From Sphingomonas sp. Leaf32 (GTDB lineage Bacteria; Pseudomonadota; Alphaproteobacteria; Sphingomonadales; Sphingomonadaceae), in the NCBI RefSeq assembly GCF_001421765.1, contig NZ_LMLA01000014.1, positions 62,001 through 126,000 on the forward strand: DNA of 64,000 nucleotides. Direction: 5' to 3'. The first letter of the stretch is position 1; every line of letters begins with the position of its first letter. Both the position numbers and the translations under genes were made by a program. The notes under the pieces were generated by a model. That model had not been told where the DNA came from, did no database searches, and saw nothing but the letters and a program-made list of their open reading frames with translations. Below, in pieces: positions 34,734 through 44,408 of this stretch.

Positions 34734-35587
34734 CAGCGGTTCCGGCGCAGCGTTTCCCACGCGATCCGCTGCAGCGCCGTCGCCTGTCTACCGGTCAGGC
34801 CGAGATCGGCGGCCGAACGCTCCTTCGCACCCAGCCGGCGGACGTCATAACCGGTCACCCGACCGAAGATCGTCAGCGCCTCCAGATAATAGCCCGCGCT
34901 GCTGCCGTGATACCGATCGTCGGCCCACAGCCCGAGCTTGTCCGGATCGATCCCGTCATAGGGGTTGGCGTCAGCGATTCCGGTGGCGATCGCCCGGTTC
35001 CACGCCGATCCCACCGGAATCGTGCCCGCTATGCCGGGGGTGGTCCGCACGACGCGCCGGTTCGCCGCCGCCAGGTCCTGCGCCATCGTCGCGATCGGCT
35101 TGCCCGACCAGCGGCTGCCGGGGCGATAGGTCAGGTCGGCGCGCGACCAGGTTTCGACCAGCTTTACCTGCGCCCGGGGGTTGCGCGCATGGATCAGCGC
35201 GGCGAGCTGTCCCGCCGCGATGCCGTGCCGCGTCGGGTCGCCGGGGTTCTGCGCATCCAGCGTCGAATAGCCCTGCAGGATCACCACGTCCCAGCGCCGG
35301 TCGATCGCAGCGCGCTTGTTGGCGTAATGGAACGCCAGATCCTTGCCCGGCGAGGTTTCGAGCGAGACGGTCCAGTCCAGCCTCGCCTGTTCGGCAAAGC
35401 TGCGGAACAGGGCGGGCACGCCCCCGATCCCTTCGTGGTTCAGGTCGGTGACGCTGTCGGGGCGATAGCGCTCGACCGGCGATCCCGCGCCGAAGGTGAA
35501 GCTGTTGCCGACGAACAGGATGTCGCGCGCCGTGGCGGGCGCGACGATGAGGAGCAGGGCGGCGAAGCCGGTCAGGAAACGAACCAT
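34733..35587 (-). CDS. Secreted SGNH/GDSL-type hydrolase
   Basis: A 284-residue secreted protein. The signal peptide FAALLLIVAPATARDI leads straight to the block-I serine S29 in FVGNSFTFG. Other SGNH blocks are recognisable as DVVILQGYS and the C-terminal DRYHGSSAGYYLEAL with Asp/His. This pattern matches DUF4886-like SGNH proteins; substrate is unknown (ester or acetyl group on glycans is possible). It is cotranscribed with the cytochrome (TGATG) and follows the GntR gene by 43 bp. Confidence 0.78.
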   Translation of the reverse strand: MVRFLTGFAALLLIVAPATARDILFVGNSFTFGAGSPVERYRPDSVTDLNHEGIGGVPALFRSFAEQARLDWTVSLETSPGKDLAFHYANKRAAIDRRWDVVILQGYSTLDAQNPGDPTRHGIAAGQLAALIHARNPRAQVKLVETWSRADLTYRPGSRWSGKPIATMAQDLAAANRRVVRTTPGIAGTIPVGSAWNRAIATGIADANPYDGIDPDKLGLWADDRYHGSSAGYYLEALTIFGRVTGYDVRRLGAKERSAADLGLTGRQATALQRIAWETLRRNR

Positions 35588-35630
35588 GGCGTCGCTATAC
35601 CGGATCACCGCCGGACCGCCCACCCCGCCA

Positions 35631-36287
35631 TCAGGCAGCGGCGGCGGCGGCGAACTCGCCGCGCAGATCCTCGATCGTCGCGGTCAGGTGGCGTGTCAGC
35701 ATGGCGTGGACCGCCCCGGCATCGCGCGCCAGCCACGCCTCCAGCAGCGCGCGATGTTCGTCCTGCGCACGGGTACCGCGACCGGCGGGCCGCAGATGGG
35801 CGACGACATAGCGTTCGGCGAGCACCGACAGCCGCTGCACCAGTTCGATGGTCAGGTCGCGCCCCGCCGCCGCGACCAGCGCGGCATGAAAGGCGCGGTT
35901 GCGTGCCGCCGCGTCGAGCAGGTCGCTGTCCGCCGCATCCTGCAGCCGGTCGAACGCCTCGATCGCCGCCGCGCGATACGGATCGTCGGCATGGCGCGCG
36001 GCATAGGCCGCCGCGCTCGGCTCCACCGCGATGCGCAGTTCGTAGATTTCCTCGGCCTGCGACGCCGACATCGGGCGAACGGTGTAGCCGCGATTGGCCT
36101 GTCCCGCGACCAGCCCTTCCTGTTCCAGCCGGGCCAGTGCCTCGCGCAGCGGAATCTTGCTGACACCCAGTTCGCTGGCCAGCGCATCCTGCCGGATCGG
36201 CATGGTCTCCGCCAGCGCGCCGCTCACGATCCGTTCCCGGACGATTTCGAACACGCGATCGGACAGGGTTCGAACGACGATGGTCAC
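35631..36287 (-). CDS. GntR-family regulator, FadR/FCD subfamily
   Basis: A 218-residue regulator. GTG 36287 is preferred because AAGGAA stands 7 bases before it. The winged helix is in residues 1-75 (SDRVFEIVRERIVSGALAE, LGVSKIPLREALARLEQEGLV, NRGYTVRPM), followed by an FCD ligand-binding domain (EEIYELRIAVEPSAAAYAA, FHAALVAAAG, DEHRALLEAWLARDAGAV). Ligand is probably a carboxylate. It precedes the SGNH and cytochrome genes on the same strand and likely controls them and/or the divergent 36481 gene. Confidence 0.87.
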   Translation of the reverse strand: MTIVVRTLSDRVFEIVRERIVSGALAETMPIRQDALASELGVSKIPLREALARLEQEGLVAGQANRGYTVRPMSASQAEEIYELRIAVEPSAAAYAARHADDPYRAAAIEAFDRLQDAADSDLLDAAARNRAFHAALVAAAGRDLTIELVQRLSVLAERYVVAHLRPAGRGTRAQDEHRALLEAWLARDAGAVHAMLTRHLTATIEDLRGEFAAAAAA

Positions 36288-36361
36288 ACTGCATTCCTTG
36301 TGCGAGCCGGTCCGTTGCCGGATCACGGAGAAAGATCACCCGTCACCGGGTCATTCGAAAG

Positions 36362-36384
36362 TAGTACATATTCAAAAAATACTA
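36362..36384. promoter_or_regulatory. Candidate operator in AT-rich divergent promoter region
   Basis: TAGTA (36362-36366) and TACTA (36380-36384) are exact inverted half-sites around an AT-rich CATATTCAAAAAA spacer, in a 193-bp gap between gntR (minus, 36287) and the extensin-like gene (plus, 36481). The gap is markedly AT-richer than its surroundings. Either GntR binding or a promoter element would fit. Confidence 0.4.
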
Positions 36385-36480
36385 GTGCAAGCAATCCCTT
36401 CATGACAGCGGTTACCCAAAAGGGCTGTTCGCATCGATTGCACGATTGGACGCAGGACGACTTGTCGCCGGTCGGACGGC

Positions 36481-37185
36481 ATGGAACGGTTGCCGTCGAT
36501 GGTTGCATTCCGCCGGTCGATCCTGTTCCTGTCCCTGCTGGTGTCCGCCTGTGTCGGGGGCGAACGCCGCGACGCCCCGCCACCGCCGCGCCCAGTCGCA
36601 CAGCGCCCGTCCGGCCCGGTGACGCTGCCGGGACCGACATCCCGCGACACCCAGCAATGCTTCGCCGATCTGTCCAGGGCGGAGGTGCGCTTCAGCCCCT
36701 TGCCCGACCGCGATTACGGGTCGGGCTGCGTCGTGCTGGGCGCGGTGCAGCTGCTCGACATCGGCGTGCCGGTCGCGGGGCTGAAGGCGATACGCTGTCC
36801 CGCCGCCCGCGCGCTGGTCGGCTGGGTCCGCTACGGGGTGGGTCCGGCGGCGCGGCAGATATTGGGCAGCGAGGTGGTGAAGATCGACAGCTATGGCACC
36901 TATGTCTGTCGCGGCATCATCGGCGGCGGTCCGCGATCGGCCGGGCGGGTATCGGAACATGGCCTTGCCAATGCGATCGACATCGGCGGCTTCACGTTGG
37001 CCGATGGGCGGCGGATCGTGCTGGAGCGCGACTGGAACAGCGACGATCCGCAAATCCGCGAATTCCTGCGCGTCGTGCATCGTTCGGCCTGCAAGCGTTT
37101 CGTCACGACGCTCGGCCCCGATTATAATGCCGCGCACCGCAATCACTTCCATTTCGACATGGGCGGACGGCCGCTCTGTCGCTGA
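36481..37185 (+). CDS. Extensin-like lipoprotein (ExtL_C family)
   Basis: A 234-residue secreted protein. A lipobox is present in SLLVSAC (Cys near residue 23), then a Pro-rich linker and a conserved extensin-like C-terminal domain: RCPAARALVGWVRYGVG, SYGTYVCRGI, SEHGLANAIDIGGF, HRNHFHFDMGG. These His/Asp residues resemble the zinc site of M15 D-Ala-D-Ala carboxypeptidases, to which the family is related. Probable envelope murein-related function, not proven. ATG 36481 or 36499 may be used. Confidence 0.82.
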   Translation: MERLPSMVAFRRSILFLSLLVSACVGGERRDAPPPPRPVAQRPSGPVTLPGPTSRDTQQCFADLSRAEVRFSPLPDRDYGSGCVVLGAVQLLDIGVPVAGLKAIRCPAARALVGWVRYGVGPAARQILGSEVVKIDSYGTYVCRGIIGGGPRSAGRVSEHGLANAIDIGGFTLADGRRIVLERDWNSDDPQIREFLRVVHRSACKRFVTTLGPDYNAAHRNHFHFDMGGRPLCR

Positions 37186-37245
37186 TGTGCCGCTGACGCA
37201 TCCCGCTTGCCGGTTTTCGCGGGCGTGCTTACAACCCTGTCACCT

Positions 37246-38109
37246 ATGACCGATACAAAAGTACCGTCCCGCGTGTTCCGTGGGGCCAAGCAGGAAGCCG
37301 AAGCGGCCCGCGCGCAGCTGTCGACCCCCCAGACCGAACACCCCGCCTATCGACTGGCGTTTCAGGACATGGAGTTCCTGTTGCGCGAGGATCTGCGGCC
37401 GGTGCGGTTCCAGCTCGAACTGCTCAAGCCCTCGCTGCTGCTCGACGAGGCGAACATCGCCTCGACCTTCGTCATCTATGGCTCGGCGCGCATTCCGGAA
37501 CCGGAAAAGGCCGACATGCTGCTGGACCTGGCGCAGGACGACAGGTCGCGCGCCATCGCCGAGCGGATCGTCGCCAAGTCGCGTTACTACGACGTGGCGC
37601 GCGAACTGGCGTTCAACGCCAGCCAGTTTCCCAATGACGTCAACGGCAAGCGCCACTTCGTCGTGTGTTCGGGCGGTGGCCCGTCGATCATGGAAGCCGC
37701 CAATCGCGGTGCCAACGAAGCCGGTGCCGAATCGATCGGGCTGAACATCGTCCTGCCGCACGAACAGGCCCCCAACCCGTACGTCACCCCGGCGCTGTCG
37801 ATGCAGTTCCACTATTTCGCACTGCGCAAGATGCACTTCCTGCTGCGCGCCCGCGCGGTGGCGGTGTTCCCCGGCGGCTTCGGCACGTTCGACGAGAGCT
37901 TCGAACTGCTGACGCTGATCCAGACCGGCAAGATCGAACCGATCCCGGTGCTGTTCTACGGCCGGGAGTTCTGGGAACGGGTCGTCAACTGGGACGCGCT
38001 GGTCGAAGAAGGCGTGATCTCGGAGCGCGACCTCGACCTCATCACCTTCGTCGAAACGGCGGAGGAAGGGTGGAACGTGGTCAAGAAGTTCTACGAGGAT
38101 CGGAAGTAG
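37246..38109 (+). CDS. LOG-family protein (TIGR00730-type)
   Basis: A 287-residue Rossmann protein. The LOG signature PGGFGTFDE is at 209-217, with FVIYGSARIP near 75 and VVCSGGGPSIMEAANRGA near 139. Members cleave nucleoside monophosphate to base plus ribose phosphate (cytokinin activation in plants) or bind nucleotides; this longer bacterial type has a helical N-terminal addition. Exact substrate is unknown. ATG 37246 is preferred to 37207. Confidence 0.88.
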   Translation: MTDTKVPSRVFRGAKQEAEAARAQLSTPQTEHPAYRLAFQDMEFLLREDLRPVRFQLELLKPSLLLDEANIASTFVIYGSARIPEPEKADMLLDLAQDDRSRAIAERIVAKSRYYDVARELAFNASQFPNDVNGKRHFVVCSGGGPSIMEAANRGANEAGAESIGLNIVLPHEQAPNPYVTPALSMQFHYFALRKMHFLLRARAVAVFPGGFGTFDESFELLTLIQTGKIEPIPVLFYGREFWERVVNWDALVEEGVISERDLDLITFVETAEEGWNVVKKFYEDRK

Positions 38110-38146
38110 GGCGCGGTCGCGGATAACCGCCCCTCGCCTCTTCCTT

Positions 38147-38241
38147 CGTCATCCCGGCGCAGGCCGGGATCCACCGTGCCGCTGGACCCGAACCCTTCGG
38201 CGCTTATGGAACCTTGGATCCCGGCCTGCGCCGGGATGACG
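38147..38241. repeat. Long REP inverted repeat with 27-bp perfect arms
   Basis: Arms at 38147-38173 and 38215-38241 are exact 27-bp complements starting CGTCATCCCGGCGCAGGCCG. They flank a 41-bp spacer. This is the best-preserved copy of the dispersed REP family here, and lies between the LOG gene and lysS, which converge. Confidence 0.9.
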
Positions 38242-38277
38242 AAAGGCCTTGTGGCGGAGCCGTGAGGGATAGGACGA

Positions 38278-39846
38278 CTACCGCGCTAGCGCCTCGGCGA
38301 TCAGCTTGCGGGTGTTCTCGATGCCGTAGAGCGCGATGAAGCTGCCCATGCGCGGTCCCTGGGGCGTGCCGAGCAGCGTTTCGTAGCACGCCTTGAACCA
38401 GTCGCGCAGCGACTCGAACCCGGCGGTCTTGCCGATCTCGTACACCGCGTTCTGGATGTCCTCGGGCGTAGCATCCGCCGGCATCGCCGCCAGATCGTCG
38501 TCGAGCCGTTCCAGCGCGGCGCGTTCGATCTCGGTCGGCGCGCGGCGCACCGGCTTGTCGGCGACGTCGCGGACATAGGCCAGCGCATGGTCGATCAGCG
38601 CATCGAGCGCCGGATAGCGCTCGGCGCAAGCATCCTCGACATAGTTGGCGAGATAGCCCCACACCTGCGGCTTGGTCGCCTCCCCCATCACGCCGACGAG
38701 GTTGAGCAGCAGGCCGAAGGTGACCGGCAGCGTCTCGGCCGGGGGCGGGCCGCCATGGATATGGTGGACCGGATTGCCCAGCTTCTGCTCGATCGGCTGG
38801 GCGGCATAATTGCCGCGGAACTGCCAATATTCGTCGATCGCCCGTGGGATCACGCCCAGATGCAGCTGCTTGGCCTTTTTCGGTTCGCGATAGGCGTAGA
38901 AGGCCACGCTTTCGGGCGGGCCATAGGTCAGCCATTGTTCGAGGCTGAGGCCATTGCCCTTCGACTTCGAAATCTTCTGCCCATGTTCGTCGAGGAACAT
39001 TTCGTAGTTGAACCCCTCGGGCGGACGCGCACCCAGCACGCGGGCGATCTTCGACGATTGGGTCACCGAATCGATCAGGTCCTTGCCCGCCATCTCGTAA
39101 TCGACGCCGAGCGCCACCCAGCGCATCGCCCAGTCGACCTTCCATTGCAGCTTCGCGCCGCCCGACAGGACCGACTGTTCGACGCGGGTATCGCCGTCCA
39201 TGAACGCAACCATGCCGGTATCGGCATCCAACACCTCGACCGGCACCTGCAACACGATGCCGCTGGTCGGCGAGATCGGCAGCACCGGCGAATAGGTCGC
39301 GCGGCGTTCGGCGCCCAGCGTCGGCAGCATGATGTCGAGGATCGCCTGATAGTGGCGCAGCACGCCCTTCAGCGCCTCGTCGAACGCGCCGCCGCGATAA
39401 TAGTCGGTCGACGACGCGAATTCGTACTCGAAGCCATACTGGTCGAGGAAGCTGCGCAGCCGGGCATTGTTGTGCGCGGCAAAGCTTGGATGGGTACCGA
39501 ACGGATCGGGGATCTCGCTCAGCGGCTTGCCGAGATGTTCGCGCAGCATATCGCCGTTCGGCACATTGTCCGGCACCTTGCGCAGGCCGTCCATATCATC
39601 CGAAAAGGCGACCAGCCGGGTCGGCTGATCCGACAATTCCATGAACGCCTTGCGCACCATCGTCGTGCGCAAAACCTCGTTGAACGTGCCGATATGCGGC
39701 AGGCCCGAGGGGCCATAGCCGGTTTCGAACAGGATCGGCGCGCCACCCGGCTTGCCGTCCGGATAGCGCTTCAACAGCTTGCGCGCCTCCTCATAGGGCC
39801 AAGCCTTTGAAACCATTGCTGCATTGCGGAGTTCTGCGTCGATCAT
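38278..39846 (-). CDS. lysK: Class I lysyl-tRNA synthetase
   Basis: A 522-residue class I LysRS charging tRNA-Lys. The class I signatures are plain: HIGT at 51-54 (GLPHIGTFNEVLRTTMVR) and KISKS at 291-295 (GQKISKSKGNG), with FETGYGPSGLPH ahead. Class I LysRS replaces the common class II enzyme in many alphaproteobacteria. ATG 39846 (MIDAELRNAAMVSKAWPYEEARKL) is preferred; the longer frame to 40020 is antisense of the bestrophin gene. Confidence 0.94.
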   Translation of the reverse strand: MIDAELRNAAMVSKAWPYEEARKLLKRYPDGKPGGAPILFETGYGPSGLPHIGTFNEVLRTTMVRKAFMELSDQPTRLVAFSDDMDGLRKVPDNVPNGDMLREHLGKPLSEIPDPFGTHPSFAAHNNARLRSFLDQYGFEYEFASSTDYYRGGAFDEALKGVLRHYQAILDIMLPTLGAERRATYSPVLPISPTSGIVLQVPVEVLDADTGMVAFMDGDTRVEQSVLSGGAKLQWKVDWAMRWVALGVDYEMAGKDLIDSVTQSSKIARVLGARPPEGFNYEMFLDEHGQKISKSKGNGLSLEQWLTYGPPESVAFYAYREPKKAKQLHLGVIPRAIDEYWQFRGNYAAQPIEQKLGNPVHHIHGGPPPAETLPVTFGLLLNLVGVMGEATKPQVWGYLANYVEDACAERYPALDALIDHALAYVRDVADKPVRRAPTEIERAALERLDDDLAAMPADATPEDIQNAVYEIGKTAGFESLRDWFKACYETLLGTPQGPRMGSFIALYGIENTRKLIAEALAR

Positions 39847-39928
39847 CCGCCCCAGATACGCGGTCGGTCGCAATATTTCCACCTGTTGCGACGCAACCTT
39901 GTGCGATGTCCAGGCGTAGCGTCGGACG

Positions 39929-40822
39929 ATGATCGTATCCGACGCCCCCCGCCTGTCCCGTATCGTCGCCGAAGTCTGGAAGCCGGCACTGGCCCTGTTC
40001 ATCTGGGACGTGATCGTCACGATCGTCTACTTCGTGCTGCCGTTCAAGGCGCCTTCCCTGCCGTTGACCCTGTTCGGTTCGGCGCTGGCACTGTTCCTCG
40101 GCTTTCGCGTGAACTCTGCCTATGCGCGCTGGTGGGAAGGGCGATCGCTTTGGGGCCTGATGATAAACGCCTCGCGCAACCTGGCGCGTGGTGCCATTTC
40201 CTTCATCGGTCCCGAGGACGAGGGGCAGAAGCGCGACCTGAAGCGGTCGATCGTGTTGCGTCACATCGCCTATGTAAACGCCCTGCGCTGCCAGCTGCGC
40301 CGGCTCGATTCGAAGGACGACGTCCACCGCTTCCTGTCACGCGACGAGGCGGGGGAGCCGCTGGGGCGGACCAACGTCGCCAACGGCCTGCTCGACGGAA
40401 CCGGCGCGCGTATCGCCCAGGCGCAGCGGCGTGGATGGATCGACAGCATCCAGCAGACCAGCCTCGAAGGCGTGCTGATCGACATCGCCAATGCGCAGGG
40501 CGGCATGGAGCGGATCAAGAACACGCCGCTGCCGGTACAGTATCGGTTCCTGCCGTTGCTGTTCACGCGCCTGTTCTGCGTCGTCCTGCCGATCGGGCTG
40601 GTCGAGACGTTGGGCATCGCCACGCCGCTTGGCTCGGGGTTGGCGGGGTTGATGTTCCTCGCGGTGTTGCAGATCGGCGAGGACCTGGCCGACCCATTCG
40701 CGAACACGGTGCACGACCTGCCGCTGACCGGGATGTGCCGGACGATCGAGATCGACCTGTTGCAGGCGATCGGCGATCCCGCGCCCGAACCGCTGAAGCC
40801 GGTCAAGGGCGTGTTGTGGTGA
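39929..40822 (+). CDS. Bestrophin-like anion channel family protein
   Basis: A 297-residue inner-membrane protein. Transmembrane helices are WKPALALFIWDVIVTIVYFVLP, the GSALALFLGFRVNSAYARWWEGRSLWG segment (a family signature near 50-76), LPLLFTRLFCVVLPIGLVETLG and GSGLAGLMFLAVLQIGEDLADPF. The last includes the conserved EDPF-like acidic motif. Bacterial bestrophins form pentameric anion or cation channels; the ion here is not determinable. ATG 39929 lies divergent from lysS with 82 bp between starts. Confidence 0.88.
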   Translation: MIVSDAPRLSRIVAEVWKPALALFIWDVIVTIVYFVLPFKAPSLPLTLFGSALALFLGFRVNSAYARWWEGRSLWGLMINASRNLARGAISFIGPEDEGQKRDLKRSIVLRHIAYVNALRCQLRRLDSKDDVHRFLSRDEAGEPLGRTNVANGLLDGTGARIAQAQRRGWIDSIQQTSLEGVLIDIANAQGGMERIKNTPLPVQYRFLPLLFTRLFCVVLPIGLVETLGIATPLGSGLAGLMFLAVLQIGEDLADPFANTVHDLPLTGMCRTIEIDLLQAIGDPAPEPLKPVKGVLW

Positions 40823-40936
40823 AGAAACGGCCGGGCGGCTGAACGCGCGAAGATTGCGACCCTGACATCCTCCCGGCACGGGGAAGATGTTTGCGTTCCA
40901 CTTCCGTTCCTGACGCCCCCGCGCTAAGACAGGCCG

Positions 40937-43639
40937 ATGCTCCCCTATCCCGCTCTCCACGCCAGCCATTCGGGTGTCTGGATCGCGACGGCCGACGGCA
41001 CGCGCGAGATCAGTCGGGGGGAGGCGATTTCGCTGGTGGCCGACACGCCGACGATCGTCCTCAACGCGCCGCTGATCGGGCAGCGGCTGGGCTATGCCGA
41101 GCTGTCGGGGCTGGACCTGCTGGAGCTGTTCGCCTTCGTCCATCCCGCGCATTTCGCGGTGCCGACGCCCAAGGGGATCGCCCAGGCGCTCGACCTGCCG
41201 TTGCCGGGCGAGGAGGCTGGCATCGCCGACCTCCTGCGGCGGGCGGCGGCGGCGCTGATCGCGACCGCCTCCGCGCCATGGCGCGAACAGGAAGGGGCAT
41301 GGACCGCCGCGCAGTCGCTGTTCCGGTTGCGCTGGCCATGGGCACCGGCGCTGGGACAGGTGTTGCCCAAGCCGGAGACTGCCGAGCGCTGGCTGTTCAG
41401 CAAGCTGCCCGAATGGGACGAAGTGCCGCCCCGCGCCCATCCGCGCACCGTCACGCTCGCTCCCGATGCGGTGGCCGAGCGGCTGGCGACGCTGACCGGC
41501 AGCGCGGCGGAGGCACGGCCGGGACAGCGCGCCTTTGCCGCTGCGGCGACGGAAGCCTTTGCCCCCCGCGCGGCGCGCGACACGCCGAACCTGGTACTGG
41601 CGGAGGCCGGGACCGGCATCGGCAAGACGCTCGGCTATCTGGCGCCCACCTCGCTATGGGCGCAAGCTGCCGATGGCGCGGTGTGGGTATCGACTTTCAC
41701 CAAGGCGCTGCAACGCCAGCTCGCGCAGGAAAGCACACGGGTGTTCCCCGATCCGGCCGAACGCCGGGCGAAGGTGGTGACGCGCAAGGGGCGCGAGAAT
41801 TACCTGTGCCTGCTGAACCTGGAGGACGCGTTGCAGGGCGGGTTTCAGGGGCGGGCGGCGGTGCTGGCGCAGTTGGTGGCGCGCTGGGCGGCGTACAGCG
41901 CCGATGGCGACATGGTCGGCGGCGACCTGCCCGGATGGCTGCCGACACTGTTCCGCCGCAACGGATCGACCGCGCTGACCGATCGGCGCGGCGAGTGCAT
42001 CTATGCCGGCTGCCCGCATTACCGCAAATGCTTCATCGAGCGGGCGGCACGGGCGTCGGCACAGGCCGATATCGTCATCGCCAACCACGCGCTGGTGATG
42101 GTCAACGCCGCGCGGGGGCGGGAGACCGGCACGCGGCCGACCCGCTATGTCTTCGACGAAGGCCATCATCTGTTCGAAGCGGCCGATGCGATGTTCTCCG
42201 CCGCGCTGACCGGCATGGAGGCGATCGAGATCCGCCGCTGGGTGCTGGGTCCGGAGGGCGGCGGGCGCGGGCGGCGACGGGGTCTCGCCGCGCGGCTGTC
42301 CGACGTCGCCAGCTATGACGCGGCGGGCGGAGAGGCGGTGGCCGCCGCCGTCGACGCCGCCCGCGCGTTGCCGGCCGAAGGCTGGCTGGCGCGGATACAG
42401 GAGGGCAATCCGTTCGGCCCGGTCGAGGAACTGCTCGCCTGTGTCCGCGGCGCGGTGTTCGCCCGCGCCAAGGATGGCGAAGCGGGCTATGGCCTGGAAA
42501 CCGAACTGAGCGAACCGCCGCCCGAACTGGTCGACGCGGCCGGCCCCGCCGCGCAGGCGCTCGACGCCTTGCTGCGTCCGCTGATCGCGCTGGGCAAGCG
42601 GCTGGAGGCGGTGCTGACCGAGGGGCCGGACTGGATGGACGGCCCGGCGCGGGCGCGGATCGAGGGGGCGATCGCTTCGCTCGGCTGGCGGGCGGAGACG
42701 GTCGCGGCCTGGGGCCGGCTGCTGGCGCGGATCGGCGGGCCGGTCGATCCCGATTTCGTCGACTGGATGACGGTCGACCGAGTCGAGGGGCGCGAATATG
42801 ACATGGGGCTGCATCGCCACTGGCTCGACCCCAGCCGCCCCTTTGCCGAAACCGTGCTGAAACCAGCGCATGGCGTGCTGGTGACGTCGGCGACGCTGCG
42901 CGCGGGTGGCGACTGGACGCAAGCGGACGCCCGGGTCGGTGCGCCCCACCTACTGCGTCAGCCGACCCATTTCGAGGCGATCAGCCCGTTCGCGTACGCG
43001 CAGCAGGCCGAGGTGCTAATCGTCACCGATGTGAAGAAGGGCGATCTGCCCGCGCTCGCCAATGCCTATGGCCGGCTGATCGTCGCCGCCGGTGGCGGCA
43101 CGCTCGGCCTGTTCACCGCGATCCGGCGGCTGCGCGGTGTCCATGCGCGGATCGCGGACCGGTTGGCGCGCGACGGGCTGCCGCTCTACGCCCAGCATGT
43201 CGACCCGATCGATACCGGCACGCTGGTCGACATTTTCCGCGACGATCCGCGCGCCTCGCTGATTGGCACCGATGCGCTGCGCGACGGGGTCGACGTGCCC
43301 GGCCATTCGTTGCGCATGGTGGTGATGGAGGGGGTGCCATGGGTGAAGCCCGGCGTCCTCCACGCCGCGCGGCGGCTGGCCGGCGGAGGCAGTGCCTATG
43401 ACGACCGGATGGTCCGCGCGCGCCTCGCGCAGGCGTTCGGGCGGCTGATCCGGCGGGCCGACGATCGCGGGCTGTTCGTGCTGCTGTCCGCCGCCATGCC
43501 GTCGCGTCTGCTGGGTGCCTTTCCCGAAGGCACGCCGATCCTGCGCTGCACGCTGGACGAAGCGGTGGCGCGCGCTCTTTCCTTGGGGACCGAAGTCGGG
43601 CATGGGGCGCAGGCCCTGCCGATGGAGCCGCCCCTATGA
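40937..43639 (+). CDS. dinG: DinG/XPD-type Fe-S DNA helicase
   Basis: A 900-residue superfamily 2 helicase. Walker A EAGTGIGKT at about 223-231, Walker B FDEGHHLFEA, and C-terminal motif VI region RLAQAFGRLIRRADDRG. The Fe-S domain cysteines lie in GECIYAGCPHYRKCFIERA, with a further Cys upstream in RENYLCLLN. The first 180 residues look like a decayed exonuclease-type region (DLLELFAFVHPAHFAVPTPKG) without obvious catalytic residues. Likely unwinds 5'-tailed or R-loop structures in repair. It overlaps the SixA gene by 4 bp (ATGA). Confidence 0.9.
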   Translation: MLPYPALHASHSGVWIATADGTREISRGEAISLVADTPTIVLNAPLIGQRLGYAELSGLDLLELFAFVHPAHFAVPTPKGIAQALDLPLPGEEAGIADLLRRAAAALIATASAPWREQEGAWTAAQSLFRLRWPWAPALGQVLPKPETAERWLFSKLPEWDEVPPRAHPRTVTLAPDAVAERLATLTGSAAEARPGQRAFAAAATEAFAPRAARDTPNLVLAEAGTGIGKTLGYLAPTSLWAQAADGAVWVSTFTKALQRQLAQESTRVFPDPAERRAKVVTRKGRENYLCLLNLEDALQGGFQGRAAVLAQLVARWAAYSADGDMVGGDLPGWLPTLFRRNGSTALTDRRGECIYAGCPHYRKCFIERAARASAQADIVIANHALVMVNAARGRETGTRPTRYVFDEGHHLFEAADAMFSAALTGMEAIEIRRWVLGPEGGGRGRRRGLAARLSDVASYDAAGGEAVAAAVDAARALPAEGWLARIQEGNPFGPVEELLACVRGAVFARAKDGEAGYGLETELSEPPPELVDAAGPAAQALDALLRPLIALGKRLEAVLTEGPDWMDGPARARIEGAIASLGWRAETVAAWGRLLARIGGPVDPDFVDWMTVDRVEGREYDMGLHRHWLDPSRPFAETVLKPAHGVLVTSATLRAGGDWTQADARVGAPHLLRQPTHFEAISPFAYAQQAEVLIVTDVKKGDLPALANAYGRLIVAAGGGTLGLFTAIRRLRGVHARIADRLARDGLPLYAQHVDPIDTGTLVDIFRDDPRASLIGTDALRDGVDVPGHSLRMVVMEGVPWVKPGVLHAARRLAGGGSAYDDRMVRARLAQAFGRLIRRADDRGLFVLLSAAMPSRLLGAFPEGTPILRCTLDEAVARALSLGTEVGHGAQALPMEPPL

Positions 43640-44169
43640 AGACGCTGACGCTGCTGCGCCATGCCAAGTCGGGCTGGGACGATCCGGCGCTCAGCGACTA
43701 CGAACGGCCCCTGAACGCCAAGGGCGCACGCGCCGCGACCGCAATGGGCGCCCATGTGCGACAGGCTGGCCTCACGTTCGACACGGTGGTCGCCAGTTCG
43801 GCCAAGCGCGTGGTCGAGACGCTCGAGCATTTCCGCCGCGGCTATGGCACGCTGCCTGACGCGGGGCACGACCGTATGCTCTACCTCGCCTCTGCGGCCA
43901 CGATGCTCGACGTCATCCGCGCGCTGCCCGCCGATGCGGACCGCGCGCTGCTGGTCGGGCATAATCCGGGGCTGGAGGATCTGGTGCTGCTGCTGTCGGC
44001 GGAGAGCAATCCGCTGCGTGGTGCGGTCGAGGAGAAGTTCCCGACCGCCAGCGTCGCGGTGCTGGAACTCGTCGGCGACTGGGCAAGCGCGGGCGATGGC
44101 TGCGGCCATCTGACCAGCTTCGTGCGCCCGCGCGATCTCGACCCGTCGCTGGGGCCTAACCACGAATAG
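43636..44169 (+). CDS. sixA: SixA-type histidine phosphatase
   Basis: A 177-residue histidine-phosphatase superfamily protein. The catalytic RHAKSGW is at 8-14, a second active-site region is GHNPGLEDLVLLL, with SNPLRG between. SixA homologues dephosphorylate phospho-histidine in signalling proteins, but the target of this copy is unknown. It is the second gene after the DinG-like helicase, sharing a 4-bp overlap. Confidence 0.86.
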   Translation: MKTLTLLRHAKSGWDDPALSDYERPLNAKGARAATAMGAHVRQAGLTFDTVVASSAKRVVETLEHFRRGYGTLPDAGHDRMLYLASAATMLDVIRALPADADRALLVGHNPGLEDLVLLLSAESNPLRGAVEEKFPTASVAVLELVGDWASAGDGCGHLTSFVRPRDLDPSLGPNHE

Positions 44170-44408
44170 GATCGGACGGCGACGGTCGTTCTCACGCCCC
44201 TGCGGATTGCCGTAACAACGCCCGCGAACCGGTCGCAATCCCTGCAAACGCGCCTCGGCAGCTTCATTGCGACGTTCCCGATATGCCATGTCCGCTTGAG
44301 AGTATCGGGAAAATGCCACCGGGACCAGAATTCGGGAAGCCATCGAAACTCGACTTGAGACTATGGCTGGGTTTATCGGATTCCGATTACGGGTCCCAAG
44401 CGGGAATG

